64,000 nucleotides of DNA from Mycoplasma testudineum (GTDB lineage: Bacteria; Bacillota_I; Bacilli_A; Mycoplasmatales; Metamycoplasmataceae). The stretch spans positions 62,001-126,000 of the forward strand of contig NZ_NNCE01000002.1 in assembly GCF_002245785.1 (NCBI RefSeq), given 5' to 3'. Position 1 is the first letter of the stretch. The number at the start of each line of letters is the position of its first letter. Positions 14,461-27,049 of the stretch are shown here, piece by piece. Under the pieces are notes generated by a model. It ran no database searches and had not been told where the DNA came from. It worked only from the letters and a program-made list of their open reading frames with translations. A program made the translations under genes and the position numbers.

Positions 14461-14481
14461 CGACCTTTGGTCGTTTTTTTT
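14461..14481 (+). terminator. Terminator after eno
   Basis: Stem CGACC / GGTCG with a 3-nt loop, then eight T. Confidence 0.75.
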
Positions 14482-14523
14482 AATTCTTGAAATTTAGAAA
14501 TTAAAAAAATGTAAAATAAATAA

Positions 14524-15063
14524 ATGAATTGATTTAGAAAAATTGTAAAAACCGAAAAATTTAAATGAATTTTTTTAAGTTTACTGACTTCAACTTTAGT
14601 AGTAACGCTTTCTGGTTTTGCAATTTCAAGTTATTTTGTCTATGAAAAAAGATTAACAAATCAAAAAGAAATAATTTTAAATGATTATGAAAAAAGCTTA
14701 ACTGACCCTAGTTTTAAGCAATTTGGGATCTATTTTTATTTTAAGGATGAATATAACAATATTTACACAAATGAAAATACAACAGCTGAAGAAGCAATTA
14801 AAGTTACTGATGGTTTTTTGCTAAAAATTGTTCCAAATTCAGCGCTAAGTGAAAGTGAATTCGTCACAATTTCAGCATTTGATTTAGAAGTTGTTGATAC
14901 AAATTTTATTAAAGCTAAAGTGAAATTTTCAAATCGCTATAGCAAGCAAGAAATAATAATTAGTGATGTTTTTGTTAGCGAGTTAGCATCAATTGATTCA
15001 TTAGAAATTCAAAACATAGCAACTACATTTAAAGAACCAGAAAAATCTGAAATAGTAAATTAA
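14524..15063 (+). CDS. Small membrane-anchored protein, unknown
   Basis: 179 residues. A basic N-terminus (MNWFRKIVKTEKFK) leads into one hydrophobic helix around residues 15-37; the remainder is polar and probably outside the membrane. There is no lipobox Cys, so it should be an anchored rather than a lipidated protein. TAAAAT at 14512-14517 is only 6 nt before the ATG and no ribosome site is visible, suggesting a leaderless message. I recognise no family. It sits between eno and pyk. Confidence 0.65.
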
Positions 15064-15109
15064 TTTTGCTTAAAAATGGCTATTAAAGTGTATAAATAGT
15101 AAGTTAATG

Positions 15110-15115
15110 TATAAT
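15110..15115 (+). promoter_or_regulatory. -10 box of pyk
   Basis: TATAAT with the TG extension just before it, 43 nt upstream of the pyk start, which has an AAGGAG site. Confidence 0.5.
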
Positions 15116-15158
15116 AAGACAAAATGCAGATTTATTAAAATTAATCATAAGGAGACAT

Positions 15159-16589
15159 ATGTATTTATCAGATAAACGTTCTAAATTAGTTGCGACAATC
15201 GGACCTTCTTCAGATAACAAAGAAGTATTGAAAAAGTTAGTATTAAACGGTGTAACTTGTATAAGAGCAAATTTTAGTCATGGAGATCATGCAGAGCAAG
15301 GTAAAAAATTTGCTTTAGCTAGAGAAGTTAGTGAAGAATTAAACGTACCAATTTCTACAATGCTTGACACAAAAGGTCCTGAAATTCGTGTTGGGAAAAT
15401 GAAAGATGGAATTCAAACAATCGAAAGAGATTCAATAGTTGAAATTTTTACAACCAGAGAAAAGTACGAAAATTTTGAAGGAACTTCAAAACAAATTACA
15501 GTTGAATATGAAATGGACAAAGATTTAAAAGTTGGTAACAAAGTTTTAATTGATGATGGAAAATTAACTTGTGAAGTTATTGAAATCAAGCCAGGAATTG
15601 TAGTTGTAAAAGCAAAAAATACTCATAAAGTTAAAACAAATAAAAGAGTTAATTTACCAGGAGTTGAATTTTCATTACCATTTTTAAGCGAAAAAGATAA
15701 AACTGATATTTTGTTCGGGATAAAAGAAAAAGTTAATTATGTTGCTGCTTCTTTTGTAAATAAAGCTGAAAACGTTTTAGAATTAAGAAAACTACTTGAT
15801 GATAATGGCGGAGAAAAAATAAAAATTATTTCTAAAATTGAATCATTAGCTGGATGTAACAATTTAGATGCAATTATTGAAGTTACAGATGGAATCATGG
15901 TTGCGCGTGGAGATTTGGGGCTAGAAATTCCTTATTACGAAGTTCCTTACTGAGAAAAAGTAATGATTAGAAAATCACGTAATGCTGGTAAACCAGTTAT
16001 TGTTGCAACTCAAATGTTAGATTCAATGGAAAATAATCCGCATCCAACTAGAGCTGAAGTTACTGACGTTTACTATGCTACTGAATTAGGTGCTGATGCA
16101 ACAATGTTATCAGGTGAATCTGCAAATGGTAAATTCCCAGTTGAAGCAGTGCAAACTATGTCAGCAATTAATCAAAAGGCAGAACAAGATTTTTATAACA
16201 AACTTTACTATGCAGTTCAATTAGAAGAAGTTAGAAAAGCTGCTCCAAATGATTTAAGAAGTCAAGTAGCCTATGATTTAGCTAAAAAGACAGAAGATGG
16301 TACTTTCAAATTTGCTGTTGTTCTTTCAGATGCAGGTAGATTATTAGAAAGAGTAGCAATGTTTAGACCAAATACAGCCATTATTGGTATGGTTAAAGAT
16401 CCAGATATCGTTAATAATTTTGGTGTTACATCTTCAGTATTTATTTCATTAGAATCTAAAGCATTATTTGATATTGTGCAAGCTGAAAATGATCATGCTG
16501 AAACTGCACTTGTTGCTTACGGAGCTAAAAAAGGTGACAAGTATCTTATTGCAAACAACGAAGAATTAATCGAAAGAGTTGTTTCTTAA
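15159..16589 (+). CDS. pyk: Pyruvate kinase
   Basis: 476 residues. Makes pyruvate and ATP from phosphoenolpyruvate. The N-terminal barrel starts KLVATIGPSS; it has the substrate residues DTKGPEIR, catalytic lysine segment IKIISKIES, and metal-binding MVARGDLGLEI. The B domain lies about residues 70-165. The C-terminal domain is about 130 residues. One UGA Trp codon lies after the VARGDLG segment. Promoter upstream and strong terminator downstream make it a single-gene unit. Confidence 0.97.
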
Positions 16590-16609
16590 TAACTAACAAA
16601 TAAATTTCA

Positions 16610-16643
16610 ATCCCTAAAAAAGTTTCTTTTTTGGGATTTTTTT
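16610..16643 (+). terminator. Terminator after pyk
   Basis: Long A/T stem capped by ATCCC / GGGAT with one bulge, then seven T. Confidence 0.7.
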
Positions 16644-16840
16644 ATAATTTGCTTATCTAAATAAGGGTTGTTTAGAAAAGTCAGAATAAAGAAGCAACTA
16701 TGCTTAAAAAATGGGTAACATGGAGAGCAGAAAAAAATTAACGGATTTAAAATTTTATTTTTTTAGAAACTTAAAATTGAGTCTCATTTTTACCGGACCC
16801 CACGAGTGAAAAAATTAATTTCTGCATTACAGTATTAAAA
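16644..16840. other. Intergenic stretch, nothing recognised
   Basis: About 200 bp between the pyk terminator and the next hairpin. No reading frame of useful length, no RNA signature. It contains a slightly less AT-rich island (ACCGGACCCCACGAG) that I cannot assign. Confidence 0.4.
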
Positions 16841-16890
16841 AATAAAGTGCAATCTTTCACCTAGATGTTGCACTTTATTTTTAATAAAAT
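16841..16890 (-). terminator. Bidirectional terminator, 5'-nucleotidase side
   Basis: Arms 16841-16852 (AATAAAGTGCAA) and 16868-16879 are perfect complements; T-rich sequence follows in both directions. Placed to end the minus-strand nucleotidase gene. Confidence 0.7.
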
Positions 16891-16952
16891 TTTTTTGCCC
16901 TTGATAGCTTATTTTTTAAACTTAATTTTAGAATAATTATAAGACTGAACTT

Positions 16953-19184
16953 TTATGAAGCTGCCTCAAATTTGCTGATAATGCTTTTTGCAGCATCATT
17001 TGTTGGATTAATTTTAATTCTTTTTGCTTCACTAGGCTTAATATAAACATTTGAATACATTTCGATTGAATAGCCTAATTTATCAACAACTTTTTTATCA
17101 TTTAAAAATTGACCGTATTCAACCATAACTTCATTTAAGTTATTACCATTTACTAATTCTGCATTGTCTTTGATCATGCTATAACCATCACCACCTGCTC
17201 TAATAAAATCATTTGTAGCTAAAGCAAAAACATCTTCATCTTTGATTTCAACACCTTGGTATTTAATGCTTGTAACTGAATTTGATTCTAAAGCGGTTTT
17301 ATCACTTGCTTTTGAGTCAACAAAATTTAAATTATAACTTACTTCAAGATTTGACCCAAATTGCAAGAATGAACCTGCACCTCAATTTTTAGCAGAAAAA
17401 GCTAAAATTTGTTTTAGTTGAGCTCCCGTAATTTTTACACTAATTAAAGTGTTATTAAATGGTGACATTAATAATAAATCACCTTGAGTTAGATTTCTTC
17501 CGCTTTCTGGAACATTAATACTTGCTCTAACTCCGCCACCGTTTTGAATTGATATAACTTTTAAATCTGAGTTATCAGTTCCTTTTAAAGAGGTTTGTGT
17601 TTTTCATTGCATTGCATCAGCAAAAAAGTTCCCAGCTGATGATTCAATTAGTCTAACAGTTCTTTCTCTATTTGATCCAATTGTAATTGATTCAAGTAGT
17701 GAATATGGAAAAGGGAAAGCAACTTCAGTTTTAAGTGCTGCAAATTTACTAATCGCTTCATCTCTTAATTTATCAACGGTCTCATTTCTGACTAAATCAT
17801 TTTTTGTTTTACTAAATTCTTCTAAATTGATGTATTTATTGCTTCAATTTTCAACTTTACCAGTTGTTTTATTAAAATCAAATTTTATTGAACCTAAATG
17901 CTGAGTATATGAACCAGTTTGAACGATATATGTATCACCTATTTTTCTACCCACTTCATATTTTCTATGACTGTGGCCATCAATGAATAAATCAAAATCC
18001 TTAACCTGATTTAACATTTGCACACTTGTTTGCACACTTGTTATATCATCACCTAAATGACCATAACCAATAATAAAATTAATCCCCAATGCCTTTAATT
18101 TAGCAATTTCTTGTTTAGCGGTTTCGATAATATCTGCAAATCCAACATTTTCTGTATTTGCTGGATTAGTTTTATAAGCAGTATCTTCAGTTGTAAAAGG
18201 AACTAAAGCTACTTGCAAATCCCCTTTAATTGTATAAAGTCTAGTTGATGGAGATAACAATTGTCCTAATGTTTCATTTCCTACCGTATCTTTGTAATAA
18301 ATGTTTGAACTATAATAAGGTGCTATTTCATTTAATTTTAAAAAGTTAGCTTTACCATAATCAAATTCATGGTTTCCAATTGCTATTCCTTGAAAACCTG
18401 CAGCAGAAATCATTTTTGAAGCTGAAAGCCCTTTATCAAGATTTGACTCACCAGTTCCTTGATATAAATCACCTGCATCAATTAATAAATCAGCTGGATA
18501 TGTTTTTGCGTAAGCAGCAAAATTAGCTAAACCAATATATTGATTAAAAGGACTAGCATCTTCATCTAAACGGCCATGAATATCATTTGTGTGGTAAATT
18601 GTTATATTTTTAACAGTATTAAAATCTTTTTCAAAATCATCTTCAGAAATTTGATTAAATCAAGTTTTGAAAAAATTGTGAACACTCACGATATTAGTTT
18701 TTTCAATCGAAGATTTTTCAACATCTATTAAACGGTTATTTGTTTGTAATAATTTTTGACTAAAACCAACTTGTTTTGTCCCTCCAACATTATCACTTAC
18801 AACTAATTCTGCATTATCGACAGTTTCTACTCTTGTATATGAAATCCCTTGCAATTTCGTATTAAATGTAATTGTGTAACTAACTTTGTTATCGTTTCAT
18901 TTAATATTACTTACGTCAGCTTTATCGATTGTTATTTTGTATTTATCGTTTTGACTATTTCAAGATTTTACTCCATTTTTCAATTCATTAAGTTTGTCAT
19001 TAACAGCTGTTTCTAATATAGTTTGCGTTAAATTTTCGTTAATATACTTTAATAATTCCGTTTCATTTGTTACAGCAGGTTTAGGAACATTTTCGCTTGG
19101 TGCTTTACAAGCAATTGCTAAACTTGCAACAGTTGTCGATGTAATAATTAAAGTTGAATTAAACATTATTTTTTTTAAATTCAT
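16953..19184 (-). CDS. 5'-nucleotidase / metallophosphatase lipoprotein
   Basis: 743 residues. N-terminal lipoprotein signal ends at the lipobox SLAIAC. After a ~180-residue variable region comes the calcineurin-type phosphatase: metal ligands in YHTNDIHGR, IDAGDLYQG, GNHEFDYG and DGHSHRKYE. The C-terminal 5'-nucleotidase domain follows (for example SIKYQG and FIRAGGDGYS, the nucleoside-binding loop). Surface-anchored, it probably releases nucleosides from external nucleotides, which mycoplasmas must import. GAGGAAAT precedes the ATG. UGA Trp codons interrupt it in a standard-code reading. Confidence 0.9.
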
Positions 19185-19374
19185 ATTTCCTCATTTCAAT
19201 ATAAATTAATTATAAAATATTGTTTTAGCATCTAGAAATATTATTTTTTTCTAAGTCTTTTAATATAAATATAAGTAAAATAATTAAAAGTCTGCATTTA
19301 ATAAATGCTGGAAAATTTCCATTTTAAAATATAACTTTTATGTTTTTAATTAAATAATAGGTATCATTGTAATT

Positions 19375-20388
19375 ATGAAAAATAGAAAGATTTTACCTTG
19401 ATTCGGCATTATTAGCGCGTTGCTTTCTACGCGAAAAAAATATTGAACAATCAGAAAAATAACTTTCGTGGCAATTTTGATTTCAATATCAATTACTTTG
19501 GCTATTATTGGAGCAACAATAATCCCTATTGCATCGATTCCATCTTATAAACTTAGTTTTACTGGTTTACCAGTGAAGATATCAGGATTTATATTTGGTC
19601 CAGTTATTGGATTCTTTATTGGAGTTGTTGCAGATTTACTTTCATTTTTATTTTTACCTTCATTTTTTCATTGAGGGTATGTATTAATAAGTGGTGTCAA
19701 CGGAATTGTTCCTGGTTTGGTAGGAATATTTTTCTTCAAAATAATTAATAATCTGGTTGATAGAAGACAAAAAATCATTTCTCAAAAAAAAGTTATAAAT
19801 GAATTGGAATTTGAAAAAACAATTGAATTCGACAACCCTTCACGCTTAAAAAATATTGAAAAATCATTAAGACAAAAACGAATAAGTTTAGAAAAACTTG
19901 AATCAAAAAAAAGCACTAAAGTTTTATCTGAAAATCAACTAGCTAAAAAACTAACTTGAATTTATTTTTTCAGTGGTTTATTATTATTAATGATTACGGG
20001 TTCGTTAAATTTAGTTGTAATATTCACAGTTCTAAGTAGAGAAGCAATTGAAGATTCGTTTGTAAAAAGTCCTGAAATCTTAGCTGCTATTACATCAGTC
20101 GGGGTTGTGACAATTTCCTTATATTTATTTTTTGCAAGATTCAAATTAGATCCTAAAAAATATTATGTAATTGTAGCAATAGTTTCATTTTCTATAATTC
20201 TTGAAGCAACTCAAGTTTACTTTTTAGCATATACTGATAACAGTGCACTAAAAATTGATTTTCTCCCTTCTTTGGTCCAGCATGTAATTTTTGCACCTGT
20301 TAAAATTTGATTCAATATGACAATAATTTATTTTTCGTGAAGAGTTATAAATTATTTGCTTCATAGAAACCAAAACATAAGTTTATAA
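19375..20388 (+). CDS. ECF-transporter S component-like membrane protein
   Basis: 337 residues. About six membrane helices, with the first pair containing LSFTGLPVKISGFIFGPVIGF, a pattern typical of vitamin S components of energy-coupling factor importers (loop after helix 2, then Gly-Pro-rich helix). A charged coiled-coil insert (about residues 125-195, many Lys/Glu) splits the protein, unlike compact 180-200 residue S components. No EcfA or EcfT gene is nearby; shared modules are usually encoded elsewhere. The next gene begins 7 nt downstream. Substrate unknown. Confidence 0.6.
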
Positions 20389-20395
20389 TTACTTT

Positions 20396-22642
20396 ATGAG
20401 AAAAAATTCAGAAAAAGCAATTCAAATTGAAAATTTAATTTCATATCAAAATAACTCCTCAAAAAAAATAAATAGAGTTTCAAATTTAAACATTACTAAA
20501 GGTGATTTAACTTTAATTGTTGGAGAAACTAATATTAATATGTATAAACTTTTAAATGATTCAAGTTATACAAATTTTTATGGTAACGCATTTTTAATTG
20601 ACAACGATAAAAAGTCAACAAATCTACTATTAAATAAAGAAATTCATGTTCGTTTTACTGAAGATTCTCAAATTTATAAAGCTGATCCAAATTTGAAAAT
20701 CCTTGAATTTTTCTTAAAAAATTTTATACCGAGAAATTATGGTGTTAGTGATAAATCACGCTGAATTCAAATTACTCAAAATCATAAAAAATTATTTGAA
20801 AAAAAATATGCAATGATTACAATGGAATTAGTAAATAGCTTAAATTATGTTACTAAAAGACAAGAACAAATTTACAACTTTATTCAGGATATAGATTTTG
20901 TAGATGAATCAAAATTAGATGAAATATCAAATGACCTTATAAGCACTAAATCTAGTACATTAATTTATTTATTACGTAGTGTTGAAAAATTTTGACACTT
21001 TTATGAAAAAATAAAATCGAGTACAAATGATAACAATTCAGTTGTTAGTGAAAAACAAATTGAAAAGATGTCACAACAATTAATCGAAAAAGAAATTAAG
21101 GCAGTTTACAATCCTGCCTATCTTGATAAAACTAGAGAGCTACAAGTAGCTACTCAAGAATTTAATTCAGCTACTGAAGAAAAGAAAATTAAAGAAAAAA
21201 ATTCTGTTTTTAGAATTAATACAATAATCACAAAACTAAAAAATAATTATCAATCATATTATAGAATGTCAAAAAATTCTACAAAATTAAGTTATTTGAA
21301 ATTAACCTATGTTTACCATCATTTTTATAAAATATTGCTAGCTTCAAAACGCAATTTGAAACACCTTACTAATGATGAATATGATGATTTAGAAAAAAAT
21401 ATTTATAATCACATTTTTGATTTTGTAAATAAGAATCTTTATTCACCTCAAAGAGAAGCAGTAACTTTGCAATTTATTAAAAGAATTATTCGAGATGAAT
21501 TTGATTTTACAATTTTAAAATCATATTTTAATGTAAGCAGTGTAAATAAAAAAGATTTATTAGTGGAAATTAAAGACAGAAAAAAAAGGGTTGCAGAAAT
21601 TAAAAAGAAAAAAGTTCATAAGCATTTAAGAACAAATTTAGATAATGATTACGATGTCTTAAAATATAAATTAGAGCAAGCTGAATTCGATTATGAATGA
21701 AAGACAAAATTTTTGAAAGATTCAAAAGAGTCCCAACATGATGCACATACTGCAACAATATCATTTAATGAATCAATTTCACATTTTTTAAAAGCAAATC
21801 AAAAATTGAATCAAAAATTGAAAAAAATGCAATTAAACACTAATGAAGTAGATAAAAAAATTGCAAAAAACTATGATACCCAGAAATTAAGGGTATTTGA
21901 CCGCTTGATTGCAGACATGATTAAAGCAAACAGGGATGCGAAAAAGTTTTTTAGATTTGAAAATGAAAAAATTAAAAGTATTAAAAATCCGCATTTATTT
22001 ATTTTAAGAGAAGTCTTTGCACATGGTTCCAAAATGAATATTTCTGGTACTGATTTAATTAGAGATATTTCTAAACTAAAAGATTATGAAAAAGAAAAAT
22101 TTGCTTTCTTAGAACAACATATTAAAAAAACTTTTATGGTTGTGGGGAAGGATTATGAAAGTCGATTCGGAAAAGAAAAAGCAGTTGAACTTTTAAAAAT
22201 AATTCAGGACTATAACAAAGAACATGAAAAAGCATTTTTGTTAGTTGATAAATTTACACCATATATTGAAAACTATGCAAATAAAATTATTATTAGTCAT
22301 GATAATAAAGCAATTGAATTTGGTGATTTAAAAGAAGTTACAAATAATCTAATTCATCCATATTCAAACTATGTTTTAAATAATGTTAAAGTTCCGAATG
22401 AAGTAATTCACGATAAAGAACTTGCCAATGATATTTCTTCAATTCAAAAATACACCGACAAACATTTTGTGCATGCGGCCTTAGAACAATTTGTTAGTTG
22501 ATCAAAAATAGATCCAGAAATGTTAGCCAATTATGTGCCTAAACAAATAATGGTTCATTTATATGAAGATGGTGAAAAAACACAATTAGTCGATATGGTA
22601 AATCCTACAACTATAGAAGAAACAACAATTATTGATATTTAG
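20396..22642 (+). CDS. Degenerate OppF-like ABC protein lacking a P-loop
   Basis: 748 residues, UGA-Trp frame. The ends read like an oligopeptide ABC ATPase: IQIENLISYQN at the N-terminus, NITKGDLTLIVGET where Walker A should begin, ADPNLKILEFFLK like the Q-loop region, and near the C-terminus IEFGDLKEVTNNLIHPYSNY, matching the post-Walker-B tail (HPY) of OppD/OppF, then HFVHAALEQFVSW. The glycine/lysine of Walker A is missing (GETNINMYK) and I see no LSGGQ or Walker B. The middle ~400 residues are coiled-coil rich; mycoplasma OppF proteins also carry long insertions. So probably a non-ATPase paralogue. TATAAT is 6 nt before the ATG. Confidence 0.5.
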
Positions 22643-25419
22643 ATTTCAACTAATTTTACTATCCCGTTTGAATCAACTATTAATTCTTTTGTTTCTTTAG
22701 TTGGTTGTATAAAACCGACAAAATCACTAATTCGTTTTTGTGATTCCATTAAAGGATTAACAAGCTCATTTTCTTCAACAATATCATTATTGTTAATGTC
22801 ATTTCAAAAATAAAATTGTGAATTTGATTTACCTTTCAAATTTATGTAAGCTGAAGAAAATCAGCTTACAATTTTTTTATTATCTTCAGAACCTGTTCAA
22901 GGATTTAAATCTCTTGATGTTGCTAAAAAGGATGACTTTGCTCTAAAACTAAAATTATCATAATCATTTGGTTTATTTGGGTCAAAATTAATAAATTTTA
23001 TTTCGTTTTTGTAATAATTATCATCTTTGTCTTTATAAACTAGTGCTTTATATTTAGATGCTTTTTCGACACTTAAAAAGCCACCAAATTTTACTTCATT
23101 TCTATTTATATATGAAAGAGAGGATTTGTTTTCAGAAGTAGTTTTACTTTTAAATGCATCATTTTTAAACATGATTGTAGAAATCTCATTATTGATATTC
23201 ATTGCATTTAAATAAACATTGTAAAGATCTTTAACCCTATTTTCTAAAATAGATACATCTCCATTATTGTTTGTAAATTTTCCACCATATGTTGCGTTAG
23301 CCATTGTTGCTATATCTTTTTCAATATACTCATATCCTGGACTTACAATATCGCTTCGTCCATTTCTTTGAGTAATAGTGTTACTATTTAATTCAATACT
23401 TTTATCTCAATCACTTAAAAAAGAATTAGGGAAAAGCAATTTATCGTTTTCAAAATTTTTCGTATATCAAAAATTTTGAACTTCATTTCCTCAATTGCCT
23501 TTATTGTATTTTGTTACGTTTGCTATTTTTACTCATTCACGTGCTATTAATTCCGAAAACGAATATTCGTAATTCAATGTTTTTAATGCAACTGGACTAG
23601 TGCTATTTCTATACGTTAGGCCATTAACATTTTTTGGTACTTCACGATTAGATCAATTTAATCCATTATTTGAATTGTAAAGTTGTAAGTAGCGGTTTTT
23701 TAATTCGACAGAATCATAACTATTATTCATTTTAAATAATTCGCTTTCTGAAAAATACTTCCCAATAAATTGTGAATTTGGATTATTAGTATTTTTATAT
23801 GAGTTATTTTCAGTTGTATCACTTAGTCTTAAAACATCAATGAATTGGTCATAAAAGCTTTTGGAAAAAGCAGATTCAACAGGCGAATTGTTTTCTCCTA
23901 CATTTGTGACAATTTCAACATTCTCTGAAGCTGGTAAACCTTTTCTGTCTAAATAAACATTCGCAAAATGATGCATGTATTCATGTTTCAATGTTGGTGC
24001 AATAGACTCAATTTTTTGGTCAAAATTTAAATTAGAAATTATTTCATTATCTACATTTACACTTATTTGATTTACAAACGAAGTATAAAGTCCTTTAGCA
24101 CCTTTTTGATCGACTGTAACGATTGGATCATTTAAAACGACTGAATTAAGTTCTAATATTTCAGGACCATAATCAATGTTTTCTAAAAATCATGAAGCAA
24201 ACTTTTTAATTTCATCTGATGAAAAAATATATTTTGCTACTTCGGGTTCCTCCTGAAAATAATGAGGATAAATAATAAATTTTAAATTGAATATTGGTTC
24301 AATATAAACCAAAGTCTTATCAGCTCCAACTACAGCAGGTTCAATAGATTTAGAAATTTCTGGATTTATAGTTATTGTTTTTATTTCTTTGTTTTGATTT
24401 GCAACTTCAGTGCTGTTAATAATTTTGAAACCGCTTAAATTTACTCTAAATTCACTTTCAATTATTGCACTTTTTGAATCACTTATTGAAGCCAAAATAT
24501 CTAAAATTAATGTTCCAGTTTCGTCATTTGAAGAAAATAAATTAATTTGAATTTTTATATCCACATAATTATCAAGTATTTCACCATTAGTGATAAAACT
24601 CTTAAAATATTCTCATGAATTAGTTGATTTAAATTCAGAAGCAATTTTTTCGTTATTAACATGTAATTGACTTTGGATGACATTTTTTAGCTGTTCTAGT
24701 TTATTTGTAAGTTTTTCTTGCTCTTCATTATTTATATCATCTGCAAGTGCATCAAAACCACTAAGTAATATAGTTTTTTCCTGACTTATTTGCCCAAATG
24801 AAATTTTTAAATTGTAACTACGATTTGTTGTTGAAAGATTTTGATCATTTAAATATAAAACTTCATAATTTAAAAAAGGTAAAACAGGAATAGGGTTAAT
24901 TAACGCTGAATTAAGTTTACTTAAACTGTTAATATCTTGATCTTTTAATTTAGATTCAGCATTATATCTTAATGGGTTAGACTCAATTACATTAAATTGA
25001 TTTGAAATATATGCTGGTAGTGTTTTAAATTCATTAAAACCCTTCAAATTAATTTCAAAGGTTGAGCTTAATGTACCATTAGTAATTTTGATTGAAATAG
25101 ATGTAGTATTTTCCTCAACATTATCTGATATAAATGCTGCTACAAATTCATAATTAATTGGAAAGTTTTCTATTTTTGTATTTAGAAATTGATTGTATTT
25201 AGATATATTATTTACTTCCTTAAAAAGTGATTTAAAAATTTCCAAATTATATATATTGTTTACTTGAATATTTTTTTCAATTTGGTTTTTTCAATTTTCA
25301 AAATTAGCATCTGTAACTATTTCTGTTTTATCTCCTGAATTGCTATCTTGAATACAAGCTACAAATGAAACGACAGAAATTGTAGCAACTGCAGGCAATA
25401 ATAATATTTTTTTTGTCAT
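22639..25419 (-). CDS. HEXXH metalloprotease lipoprotein
   Basis: 926 residues. Lipoprotein signal ending VVSFVAC. Residues ~40-400 contain copies of the lipoprotein-associated beta-rich domain (SISIKITNGTLSSTFEINL and similar). Around residue 480 is LKHEYMHHFANVYLD, a zinc-binding HEXXH helix, and about 125 residues later FSELIAREWVK, a plausible helix for the third ligand. This resembles the mycoplasma metalloprotease family typified by MYPU_1760 (name from memory). Probably a surface protease. Its stop codon overlaps the convergent OppF-like gene by 4 nt. A second candidate calcium-like loop, NDINNNDIVEENE, lies near the end. Confidence 0.75.
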
Positions 25420-25656
25420 ATTAGCCCTATTTTATATAAACAATATATTCCTGAGCAAAATAAATTCTTAAAATTATTTGTATCATTATCGAATAATTTC
25501 TGGTGTTCAAAATTTTAAAAAATACTAAAGTAACTACTAAATTTTTTAACTTAGATGTAGATCAATTTGTATTTGAAAAATTCAAAATTTATTTTTTCGA
25601 ATTCTATATTCTTTATTATAATAACAATGCTCGAAACGAATAATTTGCAATCTCAT

Positions 25657-25740
25657 GGAGGGGTAGCGAAGCGGCCAAACGCGGGTGGCTGTAACCCACT
25701 TCTTTCGAGTTCGGGGGTTCGAATCCCTCCCCCTCCACCA
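25657..25740 (+). tRNA. tRNA-Tyr (GTA)
   Basis: Acceptor GGAGGGG pairs with CCCCTCC, CCA is encoded, anticodon loop CTGTAAC gives GTA, and there is a long variable arm as expected for bacterial tRNA-Tyr. T arm has GGTTCGAATCC. Confidence 0.95.
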
Positions 25741-25743
25741 TAA

Positions 25744-25818
25744 TGCCCCTTCGCCAAGCGGTAAGGCATCGGTTTTTGGTACCGACATGCGTTAGTTCGA
25801 ATCTAACAGGGGCAGCCA
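25744..25818 (+). tRNA. tRNA-Gln (TTG)
   Basis: Acceptor TGCCCCT pairs with AGGGGCA, CCA encoded, anticodon stem TCGGT/ACCGA with loop TTTTGGT giving TTG. Three nt after tRNA-Tyr, so one transcript. Confidence 0.95.
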
Positions 25819-25836
25819 TCGTAAAAGAACGACCAC

Positions 25837-25858
25837 TCACGCTATAGCGTGATTTTTT
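25837..25858 (+). terminator. Terminator after tRNA-Tyr/tRNA-Gln
   Basis: Palindrome TCACGCTATAGCGTGA followed by six T. Confidence 0.8.
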
Positions 25859-25891
25859 ATCATTTTTTTTGTAATAGTTTAAAATTCTTGC

Positions 25892-27043
25892 ATGCACAAA
25901 AATGAAGATAAAACACAAGCTATTCTGAATGAAATAAACCATGAAAAATCTACATTAAAAAATAAAATATTTTCAGCTTTTGCTTTGATATTTAGAAGGC
26001 AACCACAAAGTGTTTATTATTCAAAAGGACTAACATCACATGATGCTGAAAAATTGCCTTGATATGAATTAATCCTGTTGCGTAAATGATCATTTTTGAA
26101 TATTTTTTTAGCTTCTTTTTTATTTAATATTGCAATTTTATTTTTTTTCACTAGAGCCGAATCGTTACCATCTGGTGTTACTGGAATACCAACATTATTA
26201 ATTTTTGTTTTGCCACAATTAAAGCCATTTTTCGGATTATTATTTGTTGGTTTTAATTTTCCGCTTCTAATTTATTTTATGAAAAAAATAAAACCATCAT
26301 TCATTATTTTTACTTGAGCATATGTATTGTTTTCATTATTATGATCTTCAATTTTGAGCGTTCCAGAAATTAATATTCCTTTAACAAACATTTTAGATAT
26401 AGCTAGTGGTTGATCGATAAACAAAATTCAAGCAAACATGTATAGTCAATGACCATTTCTTGTTTACTCAGCTATAGGTTCAATTTTAAGTGCTATTTCA
26501 GTTGCTATATTATGAAGAATTGGTTCATCATCTGCTGGAACAGATTTAATAACATATTACATTTCAACCAAAAAGAAAAAACCAGTTGGCTTAATTTCTT
26601 CGATGGCTAGTTTTATTTCGGTAATTATATATTTTATTGTCTACGTTTGTATTCGCTGAAATGCAACAAACGAATCAGGAGTTTTAGTAAGGCAATTTTT
26701 TGCGATTCAATTAGTTAGTACATTAATGTCAATAATTTTAGGTGGCACAATAATAAATTTAATTTATCCAAAATATAGAAAAGTTAAAGTGACAATTTTT
26801 ACTAAAAATCCAAAAACAGTCAAATTGTATTTAGACAAAATAAAATATTGACATTCATACGGAATTGAAAAATTTATTAGTGGTTACACAGGTGAAGAAA
26901 GCTATAAAATAAGCACTGTAATGTTGTATTTTGAATACAAGTTTTTAATTCCGGATTTACACAATTTTGATGCTTCAAATTGAATTAAAGTTACTCCGGT
27001 TTATTCTGTATTTGGACAATTTGATACAAGCGCAATAGATTAG
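25892..27043 (+). CDS. YitT-family membrane protein
   Basis: 383 residues. Five or so membrane helices with the YitT-type VTGIPTLLIF and SSSAGTDLITYYIS segments, followed by a soluble C-terminal region (about residues 300-383) in the place of the usual DUF2179 domain. Role of the family is poorly known. It has a basic N-terminal tail (~65 residues). No clear ribosome site; an A/T-rich -10-like TTAAAATT lies just upstream. The next gene starts 6 nt after the stop. Confidence 0.75.
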
Positions 27044-27049
27044 GGATAT

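Noticed and set aside
16700-16800. Possible gene fragment in the pyk-nucleotidase gap
   Set aside because: Reading frames stop within about 15 codons and match nothing I know.
25582-25942. Two minus-strand ORFs over the tRNA-Tyr/tRNA-Gln genes
   Set aside because: They are antisense to clear tRNA genes; strings such as GRDSNPRT and GEGFEPPN are the usual artefact of translating tRNA complements.
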